From Novosphingobium sp. AP12 (GTDB taxonomy: Bacteria; Pseudomonadota; Alphaproteobacteria; Sphingomonadales; Sphingomonadaceae), in contig NZ_AKKE01000129.1 of assembly GCF_000281975.1 (NCBI RefSeq), positions 1 through 50,926 of the forward strand: a stretch of 50,926 nt of DNA. Direction: 5' to 3'. The position numbers and the translations under genes were made by a program. Numbering within the stretch: position 1 is the stretch's first letter; each line of letters opens with the position of its first letter. Positions 18,035-27,210 of this stretch are shown here, piece after piece. A model generated the notes under the pieces. That model was not told the origin of the DNA, searched no databases, and saw nothing but the letters and a program-made list of their open reading frames with translations.

Positions 18035-20458
18035 ATGCGCCGGGGCTCCCTGATCGCGGTGGCCGTGATGGCCCTGCCCCTGGCGCTGCCGGGAACCGCG
18101 CTCGCACGGGAGAGCGCGGTTTCGACGCGTGCGGGCATGGCAGGCGATGTCGCGATCGAACTGGCTCGCCAGACCGGGTCGAGCATCGTCGTCGCCGACG
18201 CCAGGGTGGCAAGCCGCGTAATCCCCGCCCTGCGCGGCCGGATGGAGCCCGCCGAGGCCGTCCGCCGCCTGGCACAATCGGCCGGTGGACGCGCTATCGC
18301 GGTGGCGCCCGGAGCTTGGCGCATCGAGGCCGCCCCGAGCCGCGCCTACACGCCCCAGCCCTCTGCCTCGCGCCCCGCCTCCGCCACGCCGCCTCCGCAG
18401 GAACCGGCCGAGCCGATCGTGGTCATCGCTTCCAAGCGTAACCTGCGCATCGGGCAGCTGCCGGGCCAGGTCTCGATCCTCGACGGAGCCTCGCTGGAGG
18501 CGGGCGGTATCGGCGGGACCGAGAAAATCACCCAGCGCATCGCCACTGTCACCTCGACGCACCTGGGATCAGGCCGCAACAAGCTGTTTATCCGCGGCAT
18601 CGCCGACAGCAGTTTCACCGGGCCGACACAGGCGACGGTGGGCCAGTACCTCGGCGACCTGCGCCTGACCTACAATGCTCCCGACCCCGACCTGCGCCTG
18701 TCCGACATGGCCCGCGTCGAGGTGCTGGAGGGGCCGCAGGGGACCCTATACGGCGCCGGGTCGCTGGGCGGCATCATCCGGCTCGTACCCAACCCGCCGG
18801 TGCTCGGCGAGAACAGCGGCTCGATCATGCTGGGCGGCTCGCTGACGCAGGACGGCTCGCCCGGCGGCGACGCGGCGGCGACGATCAACCTGCCGGTGAC
18901 GCCGGCCATCGCCTTGCGCGCCAATATCGATGCGGCGAGCCTCGGCGGATATATCGACAAGCCCCTGCTCAAGCGCGACGACGTAAACCGCACCCGCATC
19001 CTCGGCGGCCGGGTGAGCCTGCGTGCCGAGATCGCGCCGGACTGGACGGTGGACCTCATCGCGCTGGGCCAGTCCACAGACGCGCGCGACAGCCAGTACG
19101 CAACGCGCGACGGGGAACCTCCGCTCAGCAGCGACGCGAGCGTGCGCGAGGGCTCAAAGGCGGACTACGCGATGGGGCAGCTGGTGATCTCCGGCCGCAT
19201 CGGCGAGATGCAGGTCCGCTCGACCACCGGCGCGGTGCGCCAGCATCTCGAGGAGCGCTACGACGCCAGCCTCGACGCCGACAACCCGCGCCTGTTCGCG
19301 CAAGAGAACCGCACTCGCATGATCGCGCACGAAACGCGCCTGTGGCAGCCCGAGCGCGGCGGTTTCGGGTGGCTGATCGGTGCCAGCTACACGCACAATT
19401 CCACAGTGCTCTCGCGCGGGTTCGAAACCGAGTTCACCACCGCCAGTGCCACCGGTGTGCGCAACACTATCGACGAGTTCACGCTCTATGCCGAGGGCAG
19501 CCTGCGCATCCGCCCAGGCCTCACCGCGACAGCGGGCGGGCGGCTGACCTATTCGCAGCTCGGTGGTTCGGCCGAGGACGTCTCCGCCGCCGTCGCCTTC
19601 GCGCGCGCCGCAGTGACCGCCGACCGCTCTTCCACCACATTCCTGCCCTCGATCGCGCTCAATGCCGAGCTGCTGGAAAAAACCGCGCTCTACATGCGCT
19701 ACCAGGAAGGCTTCCGGCCCGGCGGCTTCGCGATCGAGAGCGATTTCGTCCGCCGCTTCCAGGGCGACCGCACCGGCACATGGGAGTTCGGCGTGCGGCA
19801 TGGACGTCCGGGCGCGGGCACGTTCGATCTTGCCGCCAGCGTCTCCTACACCCGCTGGCGAGACATCCAGGCAGACTTCATCGACAATTCGGGCCTGCCC
19901 AGCACCGCCAACATCGGCGACGGCCGCGTCTGGTCGGCCAGTCTGACCGGCGGCATCCAGCTCGCCACCGGCCTGCGCGTCGAGGCGGGCGCGACCTGGA
20001 ACCAGAGCAAGGTCGACAAGCCGCCCGCCGAACTGATCGCGCTGGTCGCGCGCGCGATCCCGGTGACGCAGCTCGCGAGCACCAACCTGCTCGACGCCAC
20101 GCTGGCGCGGTCGATGCAGGTGCCCAACATCGCGCAGTTCTCAGGCCGCATCGGCCTCGGCTGGAACCACCCACTGACCGAGGAGCTGCACCTCACCGCG
20201 AATGGCTGGGCCAGCTACGTCGGCAAGTCGCGGCTCGGGATCGGGCCCGAACTCGGCCAATCGCAGGGCGACTACTTCGACAGCGGTGCGGACCTACGCG
20301 TGGGCACGCTGCGCTACGGGGTGACGCTGTCGATGGACAACGTCACCAACTCGCGCGGAAACCGCTTCTCGCTGGGCACACCCTTCGGCACCGGCCGCGA
20401 CCAGGTGACCCCGCTAAGGCCGCGCACCGTAAGGCTGGGGCTGGACGCGCGGTTCTAA
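18035..20458 (+). CDS. TonB-dependent receptor with N-terminal STN signalling domain
   Basis: The protein has 807 aa. After the signal peptide (MRRGSLIAVAVMALPLALPGTALA), residues about 28-95 are an STN (secretin/TonB short N-terminal) domain (VAIELARQTGSSIVVADARV..PALRGRMEPAEAVRRL). A TonB-box-like EPIVVIASKR (about 127-136) follows. The plug has VEVLEGPQGTLYGAGSLGGIIRLVPN. A 22-strand barrel ends in TVRLGLDARF with a terminal Phe. The STN domain marks it as a transducer that also signals through the neighbouring FecR and sigma factor. The ligand is unknown; ferric siderophores are typical, but other nutrients occur in sphingomonads. No siderophore gene is nearby. Confidence 0.9.
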   Translation: MRRGSLIAVAVMALPLALPGTALARESAVSTRAGMAGDVAIELARQTGSSIVVADARVASRVIPALRGRMEPAEAVRRLAQSAGGRAIAVAPGAWRIEAAPSRAYTPQPSASRPASATPPPQEPAEPIVVIASKRNLRIGQLPGQVSILDGASLEAGGIGGTEKITQRIATVTSTHLGSGRNKLFIRGIADSSFTGPTQATVGQYLGDLRLTYNAPDPDLRLSDMARVEVLEGPQGTLYGAGSLGGIIRLVPNPPVLGENSGSIMLGGSLTQDGSPGGDAAATINLPVTPAIALRANIDAASLGGYIDKPLLKRDDVNRTRILGGRVSLRAEIAPDWTVDLIALGQSTDARDSQYATRDGEPPLSSDASVREGSKADYAMGQLVISGRIGEMQVRSTTGAVRQHLEERYDASLDADNPRLFAQENRTRMIAHETRLWQPERGGFGWLIGASYTHNSTVLSRGFETEFTTASATGVRNTIDEFTLYAEGSLRIRPGLTATAGGRLTYSQLGGSAEDVSAAVAFARAAVTADRSSTTFLPSIALNAELLEKTALYMRYQEGFRPGGFAIESDFVRRFQGDRTGTWEFGVRHGRPGAGTFDLAASVSYTRWRDIQADFIDNSGLPSTANIGDGRVWSASLTGGIQLATGLRVEAGATWNQSKVDKPPAELIALVARAIPVTQLASTNLLDATLARSMQVPNIAQFSGRIGLGWNHPLTEELHLTANGWASYVGKSRLGIGPELGQSQGDYFDSGADLRVGTLRYGVTLSMDNVTNSRGNRFSLGTPFGTGRDQVTPLRPRTVRLGLDARF

Positions 20459-20471
20459 GCCCGCCAACCGC

Positions 20472-20604
20472 CCGTCGTCCCAGCGAAGGCTGGGACCGCT
20501 GGGTGCTCTTGCGGCGATAGCCCGGCGCCAGCCAACCGCCAGCAAACGCCCAGCCTGACAAATCGGCCGGCCCTGCCGGCAGTCCGTGCCTTCGCAGGGA
20601 CGAA
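20472..20604. repeat. dispersed intergenic repeat, copy B, with inverted ends
   Basis: About 133 bp between the receptor and autotransporter genes. CGTCCCAGCGAAGGC (20476-20490) and GCCTTCGCAGGGACG (20588-20602) are 15-bp inverted repeats with one mismatch. The interior resembles 12391-12525. Each end can also fold alone (CCCAGCGAAGGCTGGG). This is the better-preserved copy. Confidence 0.65.
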
Positions 20605-20696
20605 GACTTCGGTTCGGTTCCCACTCCGCAAAATTTTTTCAAGGCTGTCCCCGCAGGTCTCCGTCTCAGGGTCATTACCGACCTGAAGGGACGACG

Positions 20697-23600
20697 ATGC
20701 CTCGCTACCTGTCTGCCAAGACCCTTTCCAAGACCCTGCTGACCACCACCGCTCTGTTCGCGATCACCGCCGCCGCCCATGCCGAGGACGTGACCACCAA
20801 GCGGACCACCCCGCTCAAGACCTCGACCGTCAAGAACGGCGCGGCCGATGCCATCAACGTCACCAAGGACGGCGGCGTCACCCTGACCACCGGCACCGCG
20901 ATCACGCAGGACAGCAACCACGCCGTCGCCAATGCCGGCGCTCTGACCGTCACCAACGCCAACGGCGCGGTCGGCATCGACGCCCTCGCGGGCACCAGCG
21001 GCGACATCGTCAACACCGGCACGATCACCATCGACGAGCCCTACACCGCCACCGACACCGACAAGGACGGCGATCTCGACGGCCCCCTCGCGCTGGGCTC
21101 GAACCGCTTCGGCATCCGCACCCAGGGCGACCACGTCGGCAAGATTACCCAGGGCGGCACCATCACCGTCGAGGGCAACGATTCGGCCGGCATCGCGCTC
21201 GGCGGCAAGCTCACCGGCGCCTTCACCCACGACGGCACCACCACCGTGGTGGGCGACCGCACCGTGGGCGTCTCGGCTCAGCAGATCGACGGCAACGTGC
21301 GGCTCGCCGGCTCGGTCGGCGCGCAGGGACTGGACGCCATCGGCGCGCGCTTCGCAGGTGACGTCAATGGCACGATGGTCGTGCAGGGCAACATCGCCGC
21401 GACCGGCTACCGTTACGCGACCGCCCCGGCGGACCCCTCCAAGGTCGATGCAGACGACTTGCTGCAAGGCGGCTCCGCTCTCATCATCGAGGGTAACGTG
21501 ACCGGCGGCATCGTCCTTGCCGTCGCACCCAAGGCCGATGCCGCCAAACCGGACTCGGACGCCGACGGCATCGAGGACGCCAAGGAAGGCAACGCCAAGG
21601 TCGTCTCCTACGGCTCCGCCGCCGCCATGCAGATCGGCGCGGTCGACCACGCCGTGACCATCGGTCCCGTCACCAGCACCGCCAGCAAGTTTGGCCTGAT
21701 CATCGACGGGTCGGTCGAGGGCCAGGGCGTCTATAAGGGCGTAGGCGCCAGCGGCCTCGTCATCGGCGGACGCGGCGGCGCCGTGAACATCGCCAACGGC
21801 ATCGGCGTGTCAGGCAACGTCAGCGCGGCCTCGATCGATGCCAGCGCGACTGCACTGCGCATCGGCGCGGGCGCAACGACGCCGCTCCTGCAGAACACCG
21901 GCACGATCGCCGCAGGCACCGGCACCGCGGCACCGGCGGGCGCAGTGGCCACCGCCGTGCGCATCGATGCGGGCGGCAACCTCTTCACGCTCAAGAACAG
22001 CGGTACGATCAAGGCGTCCGCCGGCGAGAAGGGATCGGCCATCGCCATCGTCGACGCCAGCGGCACGCTGGACCTCGTCGAGAACGCCGGGACCATTTCC
22101 GCCACCGGCACCAAGGCCGGCGAAGGCCGTAATATCGCCATCGACCTCTCCAACGCGATCGGCGGCGCGACGATCCGCCAGACCGCCGTCGCCTCGGGCG
22201 TGACCGCGCCCTCCATCGTCGGCGACGTGCGGCTGGGCGCGGGCAACGACGTGCTCGACCTTGCCGATGGCACGCTGGCGGGCAACGTCAGCTTCGGCGG
22301 CGGCGCCAACACGCTCACCCTTTCGGGTGACGCGGCGCAGACCGGCGCGGTGAGCTTCGGCGCGGGCAACGACACGATGTCGCTCGCCGGGACCAGCGTC
22401 TATGCTGGCGCGGTCGACTTCGGGGGCGGCGTGGATGCGCTGAACCTGGCCGGCAGCGCGCGCTTCAGCGGCTCGCTCGCCAATGCCGGAAACCTCGCGG
22501 TCAAGGTCGCAGGCGGCACACTCGACATCAACAAACCTGCCTCGATCGCCTCGCTCGACGTGGGCGCCACCGGCGTGGTCCTCGTCACGCTGGACAAGAC
22601 GGCGGGCGCAGGCTCGTCCTACAACGTCGCGGGCAACGCCAGCTTCGCCGAAGGCGCCAAGCTCTCGATCCGCCTCGCCGATGTCTCTACCGCGGAGGGC
22701 AGCTACCAGGTGCTCACCGCCGGCAACCTGACCGGCCGCGACAAGCTGGCGACTTCGACCGACCTCGTGCCCTTCATGTTCAAGGCCGAGCTCGACAAGG
22801 AGGCCGCCGCCAACACCATCGTCGTCGACGTCTCGCGCCGCACGGTGAAGGAACTGGGCCTCAACCGCTCGGGCGCGGCGGCCTACGACGCGGTGTTCCA
22901 GATGCTGGGCAAGGACGAGAAGGTGGAGGACGTGTTCCTGGGCATCACGAATGGCGACGCTTTCCGCGCAGCCGTGGGCCAGTTGCTGCCCGACCATGCG
23001 GGCGGCGCTTTCGAGGGCATCAGCCTGGGCACCCGCGCCCTTGCCCGCCAGATGCAGGACCCGCAAGGACCGATCGCCCGCAGCGGCCGCTTCACCACCA
23101 CGCTCAACATGGCGGTCTGGGGCAGCGACCGGAAGACCGGTGAGAGCGCGGCCTACAAGCTCAACGGCTACGCCTGGTCGGCGACCGGCGAGTACGAGAC
23201 CAAGCTGGGCCGCTTCGGCGGAACCTTCGCGTACCTGTGGAACAACCACAAGAACGGCGACGTCTCCAAGGTCGATTCGACCGCCTTCGAACTCGCCGCG
23301 CACTGGCGGGCCAAGTTCGGTCCGCTCACCGCCTTCGCGCGCGGATCGTACGGCAAGGCCGATTTCGACGGCGAGCGCAAGTTCGCGGGCGTGATCGGCA
23401 CCGAACCGGTGAGCCGCACCATGGACGCCAAGTGGAACGGCACCTTCACGACGGCAGCGGGCGGCTTCGCCTATGAAGGCGGATCGCAGTTCTTCTTCTT
23501 CCGGCCCGGCGTCACTGCCGACTACGTGCGCCTGAAGGAGGATGGCTACACCGAAACCGGCGGCGAGAAGCTGAACCTCATCGTCGATGCGCGCACCAGC

Positions 23601-23921
23601 GACGAACTGGCGGTGAACCCCAGCATGACCGTCGGCGTCGATTTCCTCGGCATGCGCTCGGAGGACCAGAACTGGTTCCGCGTCGAAACCGAGGGTGGCT
23701 GGCGCGAGATCGTCAAGGGCGGCCTGGGCGCGACCACCGCGCACTTCGACGGCGGCCAGGACTTCACCCTCACCGCCGACGACGCCTCGAGCGGCTGGTT
23801 CGCGCGCCTGCGTGCGATCGGTGGGTCGTCGGGCTTCACGATGGGCGGGGAAGTCTCCGCTGAGGACCGTTACGGGCGGGTCGACCTGGCCCTGCGCGGA
23901 TCGGTCTCCATCGGCTGGTAA
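20697..23921 (+). CDS. autotransporter (type Va), very large passenger of unknown role
   Basis: The protein has 1074 aa. The signal peptide ends near AITAAAHA. The passenger (about 25-790) is built of short Gly/Asn/Thr/Asp-rich repeats typical of a beta-helix (NTGTITI, NAGALTVTNANG, ENAGTISATGT, GAGNDVLDLADGT, GAGNDTMSLAG). The C-terminal 280 residues form the beta-barrel domain ending SVSIGW. Two aspartate-rich loops (DTDKDGDLDGP near 119-131 and PDSDADGIEDAKEG near 283-296) look like thrombospondin-3/EF-type calcium sites. AAGGGA precedes the ATG; upstream in-frame codons are not signal-like. The passenger should be displayed on the cell surface. No enzymatic motif is visible, so adhesion is a guess. 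Confidence 0.9.
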   Translation: MPRYLSAKTLSKTLLTTTALFAITAAAHAEDVTTKRTTPLKTSTVKNGAADAINVTKDGGVTLTTGTAITQDSNHAVANAGALTVTNANGAVGIDALAGTSGDIVNTGTITIDEPYTATDTDKDGDLDGPLALGSNRFGIRTQGDHVGKITQGGTITVEGNDSAGIALGGKLTGAFTHDGTTTVVGDRTVGVSAQQIDGNVRLAGSVGAQGLDAIGARFAGDVNGTMVVQGNIAATGYRYATAPADPSKVDADDLLQGGSALIIEGNVTGGIVLAVAPKADAAKPDSDADGIEDAKEGNAKVVSYGSAAAMQIGAVDHAVTIGPVTSTASKFGLIIDGSVEGQGVYKGVGASGLVIGGRGGAVNIANGIGVSGNVSAASIDASATALRIGAGATTPLLQNTGTIAAGTGTAAPAGAVATAVRIDAGGNLFTLKNSGTIKASAGEKGSAIAIVDASGTLDLVENAGTISATGTKAGEGRNIAIDLSNAIGGATIRQTAVASGVTAPSIVGDVRLGAGNDVLDLADGTLAGNVSFGGGANTLTLSGDAAQTGAVSFGAGNDTMSLAGTSVYAGAVDFGGGVDALNLAGSARFSGSLANAGNLAVKVAGGTLDINKPASIASLDVGATGVVLVTLDKTAGAGSSYNVAGNASFAEGAKLSIRLADVSTAEGSYQVLTAGNLTGRDKLATSTDLVPFMFKAELDKEAAANTIVVDVSRRTVKELGLNRSGAAAYDAVFQMLGKDEKVEDVFLGITNGDAFRAAVGQLLPDHAGGAFEGISLGTRALARQMQDPQGPIARSGRFTTTLNMAVWGSDRKTGESAAYKLNGYAWSATGEYETKLGRFGGTFAYLWNNHKNGDVSKVDSTAFELAAHWRAKFGPLTAFARGSYGKADFDGERKFAGVIGTEPVSRTMDAKWNGTFTTAAGGFAYEGGSQFFFFRPGVTADYVRLKEDGYTETGGEKLNLIVDARTSDELAVNPSMTVGVDFLGMRSEDQNWFRVETEGGWREIVKGGLGATTAHFDGGQDFTLTADDASSGWFARLRAIGGSSGFTMGGEVSAEDRYGRVDLALRGSVSIGW

Positions 23922-23926
23922 GGGCG

Positions 23927-24448
23927 GTGCGCGGATTGACCCTCTCCGCCATCGTTCTGGGCACCGGGCTGCTACTCTGCTGCACCCCCCGCATGCAGCC
24001 CGGTGTCCTCAAGCCATCCGCATCCCCGAGCGAGGAGATACGCATCTCGCGCAGGGCCTGCTTCGGCTTCTGTCCAGTCTACACCCTCGCGGTAACGCCG
24101 GCCGGAAGGGTCGATTTCGAGGGCGAGCGGCACACCGCCGTCCTCGGACCGCGCTCACACTCGGTAGGGCGCGGGGTATACGAGAACGTGCGCCGAGCGC
24201 TCGCCCCGGTGCGCCCGGCAACGGGCAGCGAGCGAGAGGTCCCCTGCCCGGCGGCGACGACCGACATGCCGCGCCTCACCGTCGAATGGATCAGGGCGGA
24301 CGGCACCCGCACCGCGCTGACCCAGCGTATGGGCTGCCGCGATCCCGATGTCGCCAGGATCGAGCGCACCGTCGAGGAGCAACTTCGCCGGCTCGAAGTG
24401 GACGAGTGGGCCGCGCAGAAGACCTGGCCCGGAGACCCCCGGGGCTAG
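23927..24448 (+). CDS. lipoprotein with DUF6438-like domain
   Basis: The protein has 173 aa from a GTG 5 nt after the autotransporter stop. The signal peptide ends in a lipobox-like LLLC (MRGLTLSAIVLGTGLLLCC). The mature part has RRACFGFCPVYTLAVTPAGRVDFEG, the cysteine-containing signature of DUF6438, and further cysteines at PCPAA and GCRDPDV. The function is unknown. The tight spacing suggests co-transcription with the autotransporter. No further domain is visible. Confidence 0.75.
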   Translation: MRGLTLSAIVLGTGLLLCCTPRMQPGVLKPSASPSEEIRISRRACFGFCPVYTLAVTPAGRVDFEGERHTAVLGPRSHSVGRGVYENVRRALAPVRPATGSEREVPCPAATTDMPRLTVEWIRADGTRTALTQRMGCRDPDVARIERTVEEQLRRLEVDEWAAQKTWPGDPRG

Positions 24449-24475
24449 GTGGACCCGGCGCGGCGTCCGGCTGTG

Positions 24476-24976
24476 CTAAAGTCTCGCCGCCAGCGGATGC
24501 TGCGGCGAGAGACCGTCGCCGAAGGTCATCGGCCCGCCCCGGTCGTCCGCCTGGCGCTCGGTGCGGTCGAACAGGTTCAGCACGTAAGTGAGGCCCGCCA
24601 GCCGCCATTCGCCTCCGCGCCGCTCGGCGGTGAAGAGGTAGCGGCCCCAGAACACGTCGTCGATCCCCGGCGCCGGATCGTCGGTGCGGCACACGATCAC
24701 GCAGCCCACGTCCACCCTGGCCCGGTCGCCCGAGAGCGTTATCGACGGCATTCCGAACATGTGCAGGCGGCGCGCGTAGCCCTCTCCCAGCTCGGCCACG
24801 AACTTTCGGTACGCGGCGAAGTCGCCCTTGAACATGCCGAAGTCGAAGGTCGCCTCAGGCCAGAACACGCCGTCCAGCCGGCCCCAGTCGAGCCAGTCGA
24901 TGAGGTTGGCGTATTCGGCGACCAGTTCGCCCAGCCGCGCCTTGGCAACGAGCGCCTCGATCGCCGCGTCAGACAT
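24476..24976 (-). CDS. NTF2/SnoaL-like protein
   Basis: The protein has 166 aa from MSDAAIEALVAKARLGELVAEYANLIDWLDWGRLDGVFWPEATFDFG. This start and length fit the SnoaL-like (NTF2 fold) group with an N-terminal helix, YANLIDWLDW, and WRLAGLTYVLNLF near the end. Members act as small isomerases, dehydratases or accessory proteins in aromatic, steroid and terpene catabolism. The start overlaps the end of the upstream reductase gene by 8 nt. It is the last gene of the four-gene minus-strand set. A specific reaction cannot be assigned. Confidence 0.72.
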   Translation of the reverse strand: MSDAAIEALVAKARLGELVAEYANLIDWLDWGRLDGVFWPEATFDFGMFKGDFAAYRKFVAELGEGYARRLHMFGMPSITLSGDRARVDVGCVIVCRTDDPAPGIDDVFWGRYLFTAERRGGEWRLAGLTYVLNLFDRTERQADDRGGPMTFGDGLSPQHPLAARL

Positions 24977-26024
24977 GCTCGGCCACGTTCCAGTCGGCAA
25001 GGGTCGAGACGGTGTCATCGAGGCGCACCAGCGTCTTGCCGGTGGTTTCGCCCGACATGAGGCGGATGAAGGCGTCCGGCGTGGCCTCGAGCCCGGTCGC
25101 GACGTTCTCGGTGGCGATGAGCTCGCCCGAGCGCACCCAGCCGGTCAGCGCGTCCTCCGCCTCGTGCACCATGTCCGCCGCCTCGTAGGCGAGGAAGCCG
25201 CGCATGGTGATGCGGTTGACCAGCACCTGCCACATGTTGCGCAACGCATAGGGCTCGGTCTGGTGGTTGTAGTTGGCGATCATGCCGCAGACCGGGATGC
25301 GCCCGAACGCCTTCATGCGCGGCAGCACCGTGTCGAGCGTGACGCCGCCGACATTGTCGAAATAGAGGTCGATGCCGTCCGGGAAGGCCCGCGCGATCTC
25401 GGCGTCGAGGTCGTCGCACTCGCGGTAGTTGATCGCGCTGTGCATGCCGAGGTCCTCGGTGATGTGGCGCGCCTTGTCGTCCGAGCCGACGGAGCCAACC
25501 ACCCGGCACCCCGAAAGCCGCGCGATCTGCCCGCCGACCGAGCCTACTGCGCCCGCCGCCGCGCTCATCAGCACTTCGTCGCCGCCCCGCATCTCGCCGT
25601 AGCGCTTGAGGCCGACGTAGGCGGTGATGCCCGACCAGCCGCAGGCGCCCATGTACGCGGTTAGTGGTAGGTCGTCCGCCACGCGCACGTTCTCGAACCC
25701 CACGCTGCCGGGCGAGATCACCGAATGCGTTTCCCAGCCGATGAAGGCGCGGCCGTAGTCGCCCTCGCGGAAGTCCGGGTTGCGCGATTTCACGACGCGG
25801 CCCAGCACCATGGTCGGGATCAGCCCGCCAATCTGCACCGGCGGCATGTAGCTCTTCACGTCATCGAGCATACCGCGCACCGCCGGGTCGATGGCGAAGA
25901 CGCGGTTTTCAAGCAGGACCTGCCCCTCCCCGATGTCGAGCAGTTCGGCTTCCTCGATGCGGAAGTTATCGCGCGACGGCACGCCCGTGGGACGCGATTC
26001 CAGTACGATGCGGCGGTTTATCAT
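24969..26024 (-). CDS. NADP-dependent MDR-family oxidoreductase (CurA/leukotriene B4 dehydrogenase-like)
   Basis: The protein has 351 aa. It starts MINRRIVLESRPTGVPSRDNFRIEE and contains VFAIDPAVRGMLDDVKSYMPPVQIG, LTAYMGACGWSGITAYVGL and the nucleotide motif AAAGAVGSVGGQIARLSGC. YFDNVGGVTLD and FGRIPVCGMIANYN follow. It lacks the zinc ligands of alcohol dehydrogenases and matches the zinc-free double-bond reductases that reduce activated enones with NADPH. GGGAGAG lies 5 nt before the ATG. Its neighbours suggest a role in degradation or detoxification of an unsaturated ketone. Confidence 0.87.
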   Translation of the reverse strand: MINRRIVLESRPTGVPSRDNFRIEEAELLDIGEGQVLLENRVFAIDPAVRGMLDDVKSYMPPVQIGGLIPTMVLGRVVKSRNPDFREGDYGRAFIGWETHSVISPGSVGFENVRVADDLPLTAYMGACGWSGITAYVGLKRYGEMRGGDEVLMSAAAGAVGSVGGQIARLSGCRVVGSVGSDDKARHITEDLGMHSAINYRECDDLDAEIARAFPDGIDLYFDNVGGVTLDTVLPRMKAFGRIPVCGMIANYNHQTEPYALRNMWQVLVNRITMRGFLAYEAADMVHEAEDALTGWVRSGELIATENVATGLEATPDAFIRLMSGETTGKTLVRLDDTVSTLADWNVAEHV

Positions 26025-26062
26025 TGTGCTCTCCCGGTATCCTGTGTGCGTGTCGTATGCGA

Positions 26063-26365
26063 TCAGTCGGCGAAGCCCCGTTCGTTGAGGGCGTCGAACT
26101 TGCGCACGCCGGAGGTGTCGATGCGCTCCGCCCAGGCGCCCAGCACGGCGAGCACCGATGGCTGGCCCAGATGAGCCGCCAGCGCAGCCTCGTCGCGCCA
26201 GCGCTCGTAGGCGAGCACGGTGCCCTCCTCGCGGCTGTCGAGGGCGAAGTGATAGTTGAGGCAGCCGTCCTCCTTCAGCGTCGGCTCGACCAGCGCACCC
26301 AACGTGGCGGCGAGGTCCTCGACCAGATCGGGGGCGGTTTTCAGGTGTCCGGCCAGTACGATCAT
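26063..26365 (-). CDS. antibiotic-biosynthesis-monooxygenase (ABM) fold protein, putative quinol monooxygenase
   Basis: The protein has 100 aa from MIVLAGHLKTAPDLVEDLAATLGALVEPTLKEDGCLNYHFALD. One ferredoxin-like ABM domain is visible, with GCLNYHFALDSREEGTVLAYERWRDEAALAAHL as the family core. Such proteins (YgiN-like) oxidise quinols or act as small accessory oxygenases without cofactors. A GTG at 26374 overlaps the Dabb-PASTA stop and is a possible alternative start. The gene lies between Dabb-PASTA and the MDR reductase. Confidence 0.78.
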   Translation of the reverse strand: MIVLAGHLKTAPDLVEDLAATLGALVEPTLKEDGCLNYHFALDSREEGTVLAYERWRDEAALAAHLGQPSVLAVLGAWAERIDTSGVRKFDALNERGFAD

Positions 26366-26370
26366 GTCGC

Positions 26371-27006
26371 TCACCACGCCGGCGCGTCGCCGGCGGGCAC
26401 GGCCGGGCCGGCCAGCCAGTCGCCGGTGATGCCGATCCTGATCTCGGAACCCTTGGGCACTTCGGTGCCGGCATCGGGGGTCACGAACATGATGCGGTTC
26501 GGCGCCCAGACCGAACCGATGATCTCCTCCTCGTCGGCCGCCAGCGTCACCCCCGCCGCCGCGCACATTTCGAGAGCGCGCTCGCGGGTCTGGCCGCGCA
26601 CTTCGGGTACGTAGGCCTTGGCGGGATCCTCGTGGACCTTGAGTACGCGGGCCTTCTCACGCTCCGCTTCCTCGGCCGCCAGGCCCTCGTCGAAGGCGGG
26701 GCCGTGGTAGTCGATCTCCCAGTCGAAGGACATCATGTTCTCGAGGATGTCCGGCAGGAACGGCGTCATCCGCAGATGCGACCAGTGCGACATGTAGCGC
26801 TCCATCGCCTCGTAGCTGTCGATGTCGCAGCAGTTGGCGAAGTCGAAGTCGCCCGAATGGAAACGGGTATGGACGACCTTGCCGTGGCTGTAGTCGCGCA
26901 CCTCGCGGTTAAGGTGCGAGAGCTTCTTCACCTCCTCGATGAAAAGGTCGATCTTGGCGGGGTCCGCATCCGCCTTGAACTTCAGCATCACGACGTGCCG
27001 GATCAT
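26371..27006 (-). CDS. Dabb-domain protein with C-terminal PASTA-like domain
   Basis: The protein has 211 aa. Residues 1-100 are a Dabb (stress-responsive alpha/beta barrel) domain starting MIRHVVMLKFKADADPAKIDLFIEEV, with YSHGKVVHTRFHSGDFDFANCCDID. A charged helix (AFDEGLAAEEAEREKARVLKV) leads to a PASTA-like segment at about 133-196: YVPEVRGQTRERALEMCAAAGV and VTPDAGTEVPKGSEIRIGIT. No signal peptide or membrane span is seen, so the PASTA unit would be cytosolic, unlike the extracellular PASTA of PBPs and Ser/Thr kinases. GGGAGAG precedes the ATG. It is the first gene of the four-gene set. Confidence 0.75.
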   Translation of the reverse strand: MIRHVVMLKFKADADPAKIDLFIEEVKKLSHLNREVRDYSHGKVVHTRFHSGDFDFANCCDIDSYEAMERYMSHWSHLRMTPFLPDILENMMSFDWEIDYHGPAFDEGLAAEEAEREKARVLKVHEDPAKAYVPEVRGQTRERALEMCAAAGVTLAADEEEIIGSVWAPNRIMFVTPDAGTEVPKGSEIRIGITGDWLAGPAVPAGDAPAW

Positions 27007-27210
27007 CAGTCTCTCCCGTGGCGGCGCCTTGTTCCCGGTCGTCGATTCGGTCGGGGTGGGCGCTGATTGTGGCGGGAGACTACCCCAGCGATTTCCGGCC
27101 GGTGCCTGTCAGATTAAACAGGCCCCGAAAGACGCAGCGTTGCGCGGGCGCCATAATGCATGTCAAATCGTTGCTGGCCCCGTCGCTTGTGTTGACGCCG
27201 CCCGGCCCGG

